Assembly: GCA_031180665.1 (NCBI GenBank)
Contig: JAPSLP010000009.1
Span: 102,154 to 166,153 of the forward strand
Length of the DNA: 64,000 nucleotides
Direction: 5' to 3'
Origin: Cupriavidus sp.
GTDB lineage: Bacteria > Pseudomonadota > Gammaproteobacteria > Burkholderiales > Burkholderiaceae
Position numbers and translations under genes: made by a program. Below the pieces are notes generated by a model. The model did no database searches. It saw only the letters and a list, made by a program, of their open reading frames with translations, and had not been told where the DNA came from. Below are positions 52,576 through 60,921 of this stretch, piece after piece. Each line of letters opens with the position of its first letter. Position 1 is the first letter of the stretch.

Positions 52576-52815
52576 GGCCCCGGCTGCGAGGAAGTTGCCG
52601 CCGCCGTCCTGAAGGCGCCGCGCCGGCTTCCTACCGTCCGTCCTCTTCCATTCATCGCTGTCCCTGTTGCCGTACGCCGTCGCCCTGCCCGGCGCCGGCC
52701 GGCTGCGCGCGCTCGCCCGATCGCCGCGCTGCGCCGGTCCGCGCCGTGCACCGGCCCCACGAAAGAAGCCGGCCGAGCCCCGAGACAAGCCGGCTCGCCA
52801 TACCGGGTGGACTCC

Positions 52816-53727
52816 ATGACCAAGCAGAACCGAACCATTGCCAGGCAGCGCATTCCGGCCACGATGCGCCGCGCGGCGCTGGCCGCATTGCCGATGCTGT
52901 GCGGCCACGTGCTGGCACAGGCGGACAGCGCCGCGACGACGGTAGCCGCCGCACCGGTGCACATCCCCGTCACTGCCGAAGGCGCCGCGCCCCCGGCCGC
53001 CGAAGTGCCATCGCCACTGACCGCCAACCTGACGCTGACCTCGCAGTATGTTTCGCGGGGCTTTCGCCAGACCTGGGGCAAGCCCGCGATTCAGGGCGGC
53101 ATCGACTATGCCCACCCCAGCGGATTCTCGCTCGGCACATGGATGTCCACGGTCAGCGACAAGTTCATCGAAGGCGGCACCGTCGAATGGGATCTGTATG
53201 GCGGCTATACCGGCACCGTCGGCGAGCTCACCTATGCCGGCCTGATCTACTACTACCTGTATCCCGGCGCCCGGCTGCAGTACGCGCAAACCCGCTACGA
53301 CTATGGCGAGGCGGTCGCGTCGCTGACCTGGCGCTGGCTCAACGTCAAGTACTGGCTCACCTATACGCGCGACTACTTCGGCTACAACAGCGCCTCGCTG
53401 CTGACCGGCGACGACCGGCACAGCCGCGGCTCCGGCTACCTCGACATCAACGGCACCTTCGACCTCGGCCACGGCATCTCGCTGCTGCTGCATTACGGCC
53501 AGCAGCGGGTGCGCAATTTCGCGGCCTACAGCTTCCGCGACATGCGCGTGGCGCTGTCCAAGAGCTTTGCTGGCGGCTGGACCCTGACCGGTGCCTATAC
53601 GCGCGGCTGGGGCCGCAGCGATGTGTACGACAACTACACCACCGGCGCGTTGAATTCGGCCGGCATGGCGTCGGTATCGAACCCGCTGAAGTCAACTTTC
53701 CTGGTGTCGGTGACACGCAGTTTCTGA
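52816..53727 (+). CDS. TorF-family putative outer membrane porin
   Basis: Signal peptide, then LTANLTLTSQYVSRGFRQTWGKPAIQGGIDYAHPSGFSLGTWMSTVS...STFLVSVTRSF (terminal Phe, beta-strand periodicity). Confidence 0.85.
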   Translation: MTKQNRTIARQRIPATMRRAALAALPMLCGHVLAQADSAATTVAAAPVHIPVTAEGAAPPAAEVPSPLTANLTLTSQYVSRGFRQTWGKPAIQGGIDYAHPSGFSLGTWMSTVSDKFIEGGTVEWDLYGGYTGTVGELTYAGLIYYYLYPGARLQYAQTRYDYGEAVASLTWRWLNVKYWLTYTRDYFGYNSASLLTGDDRHSRGSGYLDINGTFDLGHGISLLLHYGQQRVRNFAAYSFRDMRVALSKSFAGGWTLTGAYTRGWGRSDVYDNYTTGALNSAGMASVSNPLKSTFLVSVTRSF

Positions 53728-53785
53728 CGCCGATTCCGCCCTTCTTTCCTCAACCCTCACTGGCTCCAACGAGAGCATTCGCATC

Positions 53786-54088
53786 ATGGCCTCCCTGGGT
53801 CTTACCGACGCGTTCGGTCTGGTCGGCGTCGCCGGCTACGTCGCCGCGCACTTTGCCGTGCAAGTCCTCCACCGCTCGCCTACCGGGCGCCTCGCGGTCG
53901 CGCTGAACGTGCTGGCGCCGTCCTGCATCCTGGTTTCGCTGACCAGTGCCTTCAACCTGGCCTCGTTCCTGACCCAGTGCTTCTGGCTCGCGCTGACGCT
54001 GATCGGCTGGTGGCGCAACCGGCGAGCGGGCCGGCAGATCGTCGACACGCTCGGCGGCCCGCGCCCGGGACAGCCCGCGCAGCAGTAA
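53786..54088 (+). CDS. small integral membrane protein
   Basis: AFGLVGVAGYVAAHFAVQVLHRSPTGRLAVALNVLAPSCILVSLTSAFNLASFLTQCFWLALTLIGWWR. Confidence 0.7.
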   Translation: MASLGLTDAFGLVGVAGYVAAHFAVQVLHRSPTGRLAVALNVLAPSCILVSLTSAFNLASFLTQCFWLALTLIGWWRNRRAGRQIVDTLGGPRPGQPAQQ

Positions 54089-54165
54089 AGGCGGCGGCAT
54101 CGGGGCGCCCGGCTCGATACAAACCCTTGCTTGCCGGCGCACCGGTGCCTTCCTATACTGACCTC

Positions 54166-54200
54166 ACACCATCGGTAAATTAATTTACTAGCAGTTAATC
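54166..54200. promoter_or_regulatory. operator-like site C upstream of the APC permease operon
   Basis: ACACCATCGGTAAATTAATTTACTAGCAGTTAATC; 27 of 35 identical to site B, with perfect core palindrome GTAAATTAATTTAC. Confidence 0.65.
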
Positions 54201-54401
54201 ATCACAAAACAAAACCCGGGACGGCAGCAAGCCGCAACCGGGAATCACGACAGGAGACAAGCGTGACCAGGCCCCGCACCATATCGCCCACAACGATCCC
54301 GACCGTTCCGCCCAGCGTCGACCGCTAGCGCCGGCAACAGCTAGACCGTCAGGGGAGTCCGCCTCCCCGAACAACGGCAACCCGGGAAATCAGGAGACAT
54401 C

Positions 54402-56075
54402 GTGTATTCGCAAAAAGACGTGCTGTCGCTCGGCGCGCAGGCGCCGCTCGCCCCGCCGCAGCAAAATCATCACAGCTCGCAGCCGCAGACGCTGCAGGCG
54501 GCATCCCAACCTTATGAGCTGAAACGGACGCTGACCTGGAAGGACGCCTTCTGGGTGACCAGCGGCGTGCCGGCCGGCGTGCTGTTCACCATCGGCGGCG
54601 TATCGGCGACGATCGGCAATCCGGCCTGGGCGATCTGGATCGCGGCGATCCTGATCGGCTTCGCGCAGTGCTTCGTCTACGCCGAGATCTCCGGCCTTTA
54701 CCCGCACAAATCGGGCGGCGCCTCGGTCTACGGTGCGCTCGGCTGGGTGCGCTACAGCAAGTTCATCGCCCCGGTGTCGGTGTGGTGCAACTGGGTCGCC
54801 TGGTCGCCGATGCTGGCGCTGGGCACCAGCCTGGCGGCCGGCTATATGCTCAGCTGCCTCTTTCCGCCGGATTCGGTCATCAACACCTGGCAGCTGACGC
54901 TGGTCGACCTCGGCTTCATCAGCAAAGGCCTGACGCTGCGAGTCAATTCGACCTTCCTGCTGGCCACTGCCTTCCTGCTGATCACCTTCAAGCTGCAGCA
55001 CAGCGGCGCCTCGGCGGCCGCGACCACGCAGCGCATCCTCGGCATCGCGTCGCTGACGCCGCTGGTCGTCGTCGCGCTGGTGCCGCTGTTCACCGGCGAC
55101 ATGCCGTCCAGCAACTTCCTGCCGATGCTGCCGCTGACGCACGACGCCTCCGGTGCAGCCGTGCTGGGCGGCTGGAACGCCGCCGGCATCAGCACCGCGA
55201 TGGGCGCGATGTTCCTCGCCTGCTGGTCGACCTTCGGCTTCGAGACCGCGGTGTGCTACACGCGCGAGTTCAAGGATCCGCAGAAGGACACCTTCAAGGC
55301 GATCTTCTGGTCGGGCGTGCTGTGCCTGTTCATGTTCATCGCGGTGCCGATCGCCTTCCAGGGCTCGCTCGGGCTGTCCGGCATGCTGGCGCCGTCCATC
55401 GTCGACGGTACCGGCGTGGGCGCGGCGATGGCCCGGTTCGTCGGCGGCGGCGCGGTCGTGTTCAACGTGATCGTCGTGATGCTGGTGCTGGCGATCCTGC
55501 TGATCGTGATGACGTCGATGATGGGTTCGTCGCGCACGCTGTACCAGGCCTCGGTCGATGGCTGGCTGCCGCGCTACCTGTCGCACGTCAACGCGCATGG
55601 CGCGCCGACGCGGGCGATGTGGACGGACCTGCTGTTCAACCTGTTCCTGCTGCTGATGTCGAACTACATGGCGGTGCTGTCGATCTCCAACGTCTGCTAC
55701 ATGATCTTCGTCTTCCTGAACCTGCAGGCGGGCTGGATCCATCGGCTGGACCGTCCGGACTGGGCCCGCCCCTACAAATGCCGCAACTGGCTGCTGGCAC
55801 TCGGCGCGTTCTGCGGTTTCGTCGACCTGGCCTTCGTCGGCGCGGGCGCCAACTTCCAGGGCGAGCACACGTTGCGCAACGGGCTGATCGCCGCGCTGCT
55901 GATCGTGCCGGTCTTCGTCTATCGGCACTACATCCAGGACAAGGGCCGCTTCCCCGAATCGATGCGCCAGGACATGGCCCTGCCGCAGGCGCGGGCGGGA
56001 CTGTTGCCCTATCTCGCGCTGGCCGCCGGTGCCTTCGTGGTCTGGGCCGCGGCCAAGCTGACCGTCATTACCTGA
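54402..56075 (+). CDS. APC superfamily permease
   Basis: LTWKDAFWVTSGVPAGVLFTIGGVSATIGNPAWAIWIAAILIGFAQCFVYAEISGLYPHKSGGASVYGALGW; 12-TM APC pattern. GTG start. Confidence 0.92.
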   Translation: MYSQKDVLSLGAQAPLAPPQQNHHSSQPQTLQAASQPYELKRTLTWKDAFWVTSGVPAGVLFTIGGVSATIGNPAWAIWIAAILIGFAQCFVYAEISGLYPHKSGGASVYGALGWVRYSKFIAPVSVWCNWVAWSPMLALGTSLAAGYMLSCLFPPDSVINTWQLTLVDLGFISKGLTLRVNSTFLLATAFLLITFKLQHSGASAAATTQRILGIASLTPLVVVALVPLFTGDMPSSNFLPMLPLTHDASGAAVLGGWNAAGISTAMGAMFLACWSTFGFETAVCYTREFKDPQKDTFKAIFWSGVLCLFMFIAVPIAFQGSLGLSGMLAPSIVDGTGVGAAMARFVGGGAVVFNVIVVMLVLAILLIVMTSMMGSSRTLYQASVDGWLPRYLSHVNAHGAPTRAMWTDLLFNLFLLLMSNYMAVLSISNVCYMIFVFLNLQAGWIHRLDRPDWARPYKCRNWLLALGAFCGFVDLAFVGAGANFQGEHTLRNGLIAALLIVPVFVYRHYIQDKGRFPESMRQDMALPQARAGLLPYLALAAGAFVVWAAAKLTVIT

Positions 56076-56138
56076 TCGCCGTGGCGCGGGCCATGCTTCG
56101 ACCTGGTCCGCGCCGCCATCCTTTCCCGGAGTTGAACC

Positions 56139-57092
56139 ATGAACGACACGCTTCGCGTCCGCGTCGCGCGCATCGAGCCGCTTGCCGACGGCATCAAGCG
56201 CTTCACCTTGCAGGCAACCAACGGCGCCGCGCTGCCGGCGTTCGACAGCGGCAGCCATATCGTCGTGCAGATGGACCACGGCCGGCTGCGCAATGCGTAT
56301 TCGCTGACCGGCGCGCTGGACGACACCAGCCACTACCAGATCTGCGTGCGGCTGGAGGAGGCCTCGCGCGGCGGTTCGCTGTACATGCATCGGCAGGTGC
56401 GCGAGCAGGATGAGCTGGAGATCGGTGCGCCGCGCAACCTGTTTGCGCTGGCCGAAGAGGCGGGCAAGCATTTGTTGATCGCCGGCGGTATCGGCATTAC
56501 GCCATTCCTCGCGCATATCCAGACGCTGCGGGGCCGCGGCGCACCGTTCGAGCTGCACTACTGCTTCCGCAACCGGCGCGGTGCGGCCTGCCTGGACGAA
56601 TTGCCGGGCGCGATCGGCGGCGCACCGCTGCATCTTTACGAGAGCGACAGCGGGTCGCCGCTCGATGTCGCCGCGCTGATCGCCGCGCAGCCCGCCGACG
56701 CGCACGTGTACGTGTGCGGTCCCGCGTCGTTGAACGACGCGGTGATCGCCGCCGCCCGGGCGGCCGGCTGGGACGAGGCGCGGATCCACTACGAGCAGTT
56801 CCGCAACGAGGTCGACGCCACGGGCGGGGCGTTCGAGGTGATGCTGCGCAAGAGCGGACTGATTTTGCAGGTGAGCGCCGAAGAAACCTTGCTGCGCGCG
56901 ATCGAGAAGGCCGGCGTCAAGGTCGATTGCATGTGCCGCGAAGGCATCTGCGGCTCCTGCGAGACCGCGATCGTGGAAGGCGAGGCCGACCATCGCGACA
57001 GCTATCTGTCGGACGAGGAAAAGGCCGCGCAGAAGACGATGATGCTGTGCGTGTCGCGCTGCAAGGGGAAGCGGCTGGTGTTGGAGTTGTGA
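56139..57092 (+). CDS. CntB/YeaX-like oxygenase reductase (FNR-type plus C-terminal [2Fe-2S] ferredoxin)
   Basis: Flavin/NAD region (LRNAYSLTGALDDTSHYQICVRLE; LLIAGGIGITPFLAHIQTL) and plant-type ferredoxin CMCREGICGSCETAIVEGEADHRD...MMLCVSRC. Confidence 0.93.
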   Translation: MNDTLRVRVARIEPLADGIKRFTLQATNGAALPAFDSGSHIVVQMDHGRLRNAYSLTGALDDTSHYQICVRLEEASRGGSLYMHRQVREQDELEIGAPRNLFALAEEAGKHLLIAGGIGITPFLAHIQTLRGRGAPFELHYCFRNRRGAACLDELPGAIGGAPLHLYESDSGSPLDVAALIAAQPADAHVYVCGPASLNDAVIAAARAAGWDEARIHYEQFRNEVDATGGAFEVMLRKSGLILQVSAEETLLRAIEKAGVKVDCMCREGICGSCETAIVEGEADHRDSYLSDEEKAAQKTMMLCVSRCKGKRLVLEL

Positions 57093-57149
57093 GCGCGAGA
57101 AGAGAGGGAAATGGGCGCTTGCCAACCACTGCGGCAATGGACACGCCCT

Positions 57150-57333
57150 TGCCCTCTCCCCAGCCCTCTCCCGCAAGCGGGAGAGGGAGCAGGTTAGCGA
57201 CGGCGCGATCGTTCGCTGCCCGGCTTCTCCCCTTCCCCGCTTGCCGGACACGCAACAGGTTAGCGACGGCGCGATGGTTCGCTGCCCGACTTCTCCCCTC
57301 TCCCGCCTGCGGGAGAGGGGTTGGGGGAGAGGG
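57150..57333. repeat. palindromic repeat family 2 plus 66-bp tandem duplication
   Basis: ccctctcccgcaagcgggagaggg and inverted cccctctcccgcctgcgggagaggggttgggggagaggg bracket two copies of caggttagcgacggcgcgat(c/g)gttcgctgcccg spaced 66 bp (57190 and 57256). Confidence 0.8.
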
Positions 57334-57377
57334 TATTGGGCGCTGACAGACCACAGGGGCCCTGGACGTCGCCAGCG

Positions 57378-57932
57378 CTAGCCCTCCGCTCTGCGCCGCT
57401 GCTGCGCCACCGCGCGCAGCAGCGCGGCCACGCTCAGCGCGAAGGCTTCGTCGTACCAGGGGTTCGCGCCGCTGACCGCGACGACGATGCCGTCGAGCAC
57501 CACGGCGCCGCCCAGCACCGACTCCTGCGCGCGCAGCAGATGCGGGGCGCGTGCCTGCACCTGGTCGGTCGCCATGCCGGTGCGCCAGGCGACCCGGGCC
57601 TTCTCGCGCGCATACCAGGCATAGTCCGCGTCCCAGCGCTCGCGCCCCGGCGTCGAGTATTCGTACAGGATCGCCTGCTCGAACGGGCAATCCGCCGGCC
57701 CCTTGCCCGGGTCCATCACCACCACATGCAGGAAGCCGCCCTCGCCGACTTCGCGGTCGCGCACCGCCGCTTCGAGCATCGGTATCGCCAGCGCGAGCGC
57801 GCGTTCGGCGCTGGCCGCATCGGCGAAGCGGCTGCCCAACGCCATGCCTGGCGAGGCGGTGGCGCCGGGCACATCGGCGGACGGCTTCGATGGGCTGGAA
57901 CTGGGCAGATCGGGCCTGTCGTGAGGCTGCAT
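57378..57932 (-). CDS. hypothetical protein
   Basis: 184 aa open frame; RFADAASAERALALAIPMLEAAVRDREVGEGGFLHVVVMDPGKGPADCPFEQAILYEYSTPGRERWDADYAWYAREKARVAWRTGM. Confidence 0.6.
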   Translation of the reverse strand: MQPHDRPDLPSSSPSKPSADVPGATASPGMALGSRFADAASAERALALAIPMLEAAVRDREVGEGGFLHVVVMDPGKGPADCPFEQAILYEYSTPGRERWDADYAWYAREKARVAWRTGMATDQVQARAPHLLRAQESVLGGAVVLDGIVVAVSGANPWYDEAFALSVAALLRAVAQQRRRAEG

Positions 57933-58162
57933 GGTTTCTCCTCAATCGCGTAGTCAATGGGGTTGCAAAACGGGTGATGAATCGGGGTTGTGAAACGGGG
58001 TTGTGAACGGGTTGTAAAGCGAGGTAGTGGAACGGACAGCCAACGGCGAGCGGCGACCGCCTACCGCCAAACCGCCTAGCCGCCTCCCGGCTAGCCGCTA
58101 CCCCTACCGCCTAGCTGGCTACCGGCTACCGGCTACCCGCCGCGCCGGCGCCCGCGCCCCCG

Positions 58163-60877
58163 CTAGCTTCGCGGCCCGGGCACCGTGGTGTCGACATCGC
58201 GATGGCGCACCATCGAATGGATCGCGACCACCAGCTCGCCGATCTGGACGGGCTTGGACAGGTGCACCTGAAAACCCGCCATCATCGCGCGCATGCGGTC
58301 CTGCGCCTCGGCATGGCCGGACAGCGCGATCGCGCTGAGGCGGCAGGCCAGCGGCACGTTGCGCTCGGTCTCGAGCCGGCGCACGCGGCGCAGCACGGTG
58401 TAGCCATCCTCCTCGTCGAGCGCGATATCGCACAGCAGGACCTGCGGCCAGTGCTGCGGATCGGCATTGCCCAGCAGGTCGAGCAGTTCGTCGCCGCGGC
58501 CGAAGGCCTGGGCATCTGCGCCATAGTCCTCCAGCGTGCTGGTCAGCACTTCGCGCGTGGGCTCGTCGTCGTCGAGCACCAGGATGCGCAGCCCCCTGAG
58601 CGCATCCGGGGCCGGCATGGTCGCGCCGACCTCGGGCGGGGCGACCGGCGGCGGTGCCTGGATTTCGCGGATCGGCCGCAGCGGCATCGTCACGCGATAG
58701 CCGTGTCCATGCGGATCGACCGTCAGGCGCACCGCGTGGTCCTCCAGCATGTTCTCGAGCTCGCGCATGTCGGGCAGCGGCGCCTGCCGGTCCGGCGCGG
58801 CCAGGTAGAGCGAGGCCTCGCCGCCCTGCCGTTCGAGCCGCAGCTCGATGCGACCGCCCGGCTCCATGTCGTCGATCAGCGCATGGCACAGCTCCCACAC
58901 GGCCTTCTGCACCACGCCCGGATCGCCGGTGACACGCAGTTCGGCCTCGCCGAGTACGGTGAACAGGTTGACCTGCCGCTCGGCGATCACCTCGCGCAGC
59001 CCGTCCACCACCGCGGCAACGATGGCCTCGAGCCGGATCGGTTGCAGGGCCAGTTTCTGCTCGGTACGTTCCAGTTCGCGCTGCTGCTGTTGCAGGCGCC
59101 ACATCTGCGCATAGACGCCGCGCCTGGCCAGCAGCGCATCGTGGGTGCCCTCCTCCACCACGCGTCCGTGCTCCATCACCAGGATATGGTCGGCATCGGC
59201 GATGGTAGACAGCCGGTGCGCAATGATCAGCGCGGTGCGGCCCTTCGCCACTTCGGTCAGCTCCCGCTGGATCGCGCGCTCCGAACGTGTATCGAGGGCC
59301 GAGGTGGCCTCGTCGAACACCACGATCGGCGGCTTTTTCAGCAGCGCGCGGGCGATCGCCACGCGCTGTCGCTCGCCGCCCGACAGGCGCACGCCCCGTT
59401 CGCCGACGCGGGTCTCGTAGGTGTCGGGCAGCCGGTCGATGAAGGTATCGAGCTGCGCGGCGCGCGCGGCCTCGACGATATCGGCACGGGTCGCGCCTTC
59501 GCGGCCGTACCCGATGTTGTAGGCGATGGTGTCGTTGAACAGGATGGTGTCCTGCGGCACGATGCCGATCACCTCGCGCAGGCTCTGCTGCGTGACCAGC
59601 CGCAAGTCCTGGCCGTCGATGCTGATCTTGCCGCTGTCCGGCAGATACAGCCGGAACAGCAGCCGCGCCAGCGTCGATTTGCCCGAGCCGCTGCCGCCGA
59701 CCACCGCCACGGTCTGCCCGGCACCGATGCGGATGCTGACGTCCCACAGCGTCTGCCGGCTCGGGTCATAGCTGAAGTTGACGTGCTCGAACACGATCTC
59801 ACCGCGCGTCACGTGCAGGGGCCGCGCACCCGGCGCATCGTGGTCCTCGCCCGGCGGTCCTTGCGCGTCGAGCAGCGCGAACAGCCGCTCGACCTGCGTC
59901 ATCGCATCGTTGGACTCGCGGAAGATGAAGCCCAGCGTATTGAGCGGCAGCACCACCTGGATGATGTAGGCGTTGATCAGCACCAGGTCGCCGACTGACA
60001 GCACCCCGGTGACGACCCGCTCGGTCGCCAGCAGCATCACCGCCGCCACGCCGAGGGCGATGCAGCAGCTCTGGCCCACATGCAGCGCCGACAGCGCGTA
60101 CTGGTTCTCGACGCTCGCGTCGACCCAGCCTTCGAGCAGGCCCGACAGGCGGCGCGTCTCGAAGCGCTCGCGCGCGAAGAACTTGACGGTGTCGTAGTTC
60201 AGCAGGCTGTCGACCACCTTGCTGTTGGTCTGCGCCTCCACCGCGTTGACCTTGCGCTGCACGCGCGTCCGGCGCCGCGTCATCACATAGGTATAGCCGG
60301 CATAGAGGGCGAAGGTCACCACGATGATCGCGGCGAAGGCGCCGCCATAGGCCGCGATCATGATGACCAGCACCGAGCCGATCTCCATCAGCGTCGGCAC
60401 GATGGTGAAGACGGCGACGCCGAGCAGGAAGCCGATCGCCGCGGTCCCCTTCTCGAGATCGCGGATCACGCTGCCCGTTTCGCGGCGGGCATGGAAGCGC
60501 GCGCCAAGCGCATGCAGATGCGCGAACGTGCGCTCCATGAAGGTCGCCACGGTGCGCTGGGTCACCGGCGCGAACACCACGTCGCGCAGCTCGTTGAAGG
60601 CGTTGCCGAGCAGGCGCAGCGCCGCGTAGGCCAGCACCAGGAAGACCGGCATCGTGATCGCAGCGCCCGCCATCGCCGCGGCGCCGGTGGCGACCGGGGC
60701 CACGTCGTCGACCACCAGCTTGAGCACCAGCGGCACCGCCACGGCGGCCGCCTTGGCCAGGATCAGCAACACCACGGCCACGCCGACGCGGCCGCGAAAA
60801 CGCCAGATCGTGGCCCATAGTTCGGCTGCGATCCGGCGTTTGGAGGCGGGGGCGGGATGTCCGTTGGTCGTCGGCAT
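58163..60877 (-). CDS. ABC exporter (Atm1/ABCB-type TMD-NBD) fused to a histidine-kinase-like ATPase module and a receiver (REC) domain
   Basis: TMD; Walker A VVGGSGSGKSTL, LSGGERQRVAIARALL, Walker B IVVFDEATSALD; HATPase-like VTGDPGVVQKAVWELCHALIDDMEPGGRIELRLE; REC LRILVLDDDEPTREVL...VLLCDIALDEEDGY...AIALSGHAE...FQVHLSKPVQIGELV, all in one 904-aa frame. Confidence 0.93.
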   Translation of the reverse strand: MPTTNGHPAPASKRRIAAELWATIWRFRGRVGVAVVLLILAKAAAVAVPLVLKLVVDDVAPVATGAAAMAGAAITMPVFLVLAYAALRLLGNAFNELRDVVFAPVTQRTVATFMERTFAHLHALGARFHARRETGSVIRDLEKGTAAIGFLLGVAVFTIVPTLMEIGSVLVIMIAAYGGAFAAIIVVTFALYAGYTYVMTRRRTRVQRKVNAVEAQTNSKVVDSLLNYDTVKFFARERFETRRLSGLLEGWVDASVENQYALSALHVGQSCCIALGVAAVMLLATERVVTGVLSVGDLVLINAYIIQVVLPLNTLGFIFRESNDAMTQVERLFALLDAQGPPGEDHDAPGARPLHVTRGEIVFEHVNFSYDPSRQTLWDVSIRIGAGQTVAVVGGSGSGKSTLARLLFRLYLPDSGKISIDGQDLRLVTQQSLREVIGIVPQDTILFNDTIAYNIGYGREGATRADIVEAARAAQLDTFIDRLPDTYETRVGERGVRLSGGERQRVAIARALLKKPPIVVFDEATSALDTRSERAIQRELTEVAKGRTALIIAHRLSTIADADHILVMEHGRVVEEGTHDALLARRGVYAQMWRLQQQQRELERTEQKLALQPIRLEAIVAAVVDGLREVIAERQVNLFTVLGEAELRVTGDPGVVQKAVWELCHALIDDMEPGGRIELRLERQGGEASLYLAAPDRQAPLPDMRELENMLEDHAVRLTVDPHGHGYRVTMPLRPIREIQAPPPVAPPEVGATMPAPDALRGLRILVLDDDEPTREVLTSTLEDYGADAQAFGRGDELLDLLGNADPQHWPQVLLCDIALDEEDGYTVLRRVRRLETERNVPLACRLSAIALSGHAEAQDRMRAMMAGFQVHLSKPVQIGELVVAIHSMVRHRDVDTTVPGPRS

Positions 60878-60921
60878 CGTCTCGCTGTTGGGCGACGGCG
60901 CGTGGCGGGGCGTTCAGCCGG

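Noticed and set aside
54390-57251. 953-aa minus-strand ORF and similar very long antisense ORFs (e.g. 50809-53493, 48047-50842, 4650-6140, 11081-13315)
   Set aside because: High-GC antisense frames opposite clearly conserved genes. Composition is His/Arg/Gln/Ala-rich with no recognisable domains.
58040-58145. Low-complexity ctaccgcc/ggctaccggctacc stretch
   Set aside because: Short degenerate repeats after a gene end. No clear unit structure or function that I can support.
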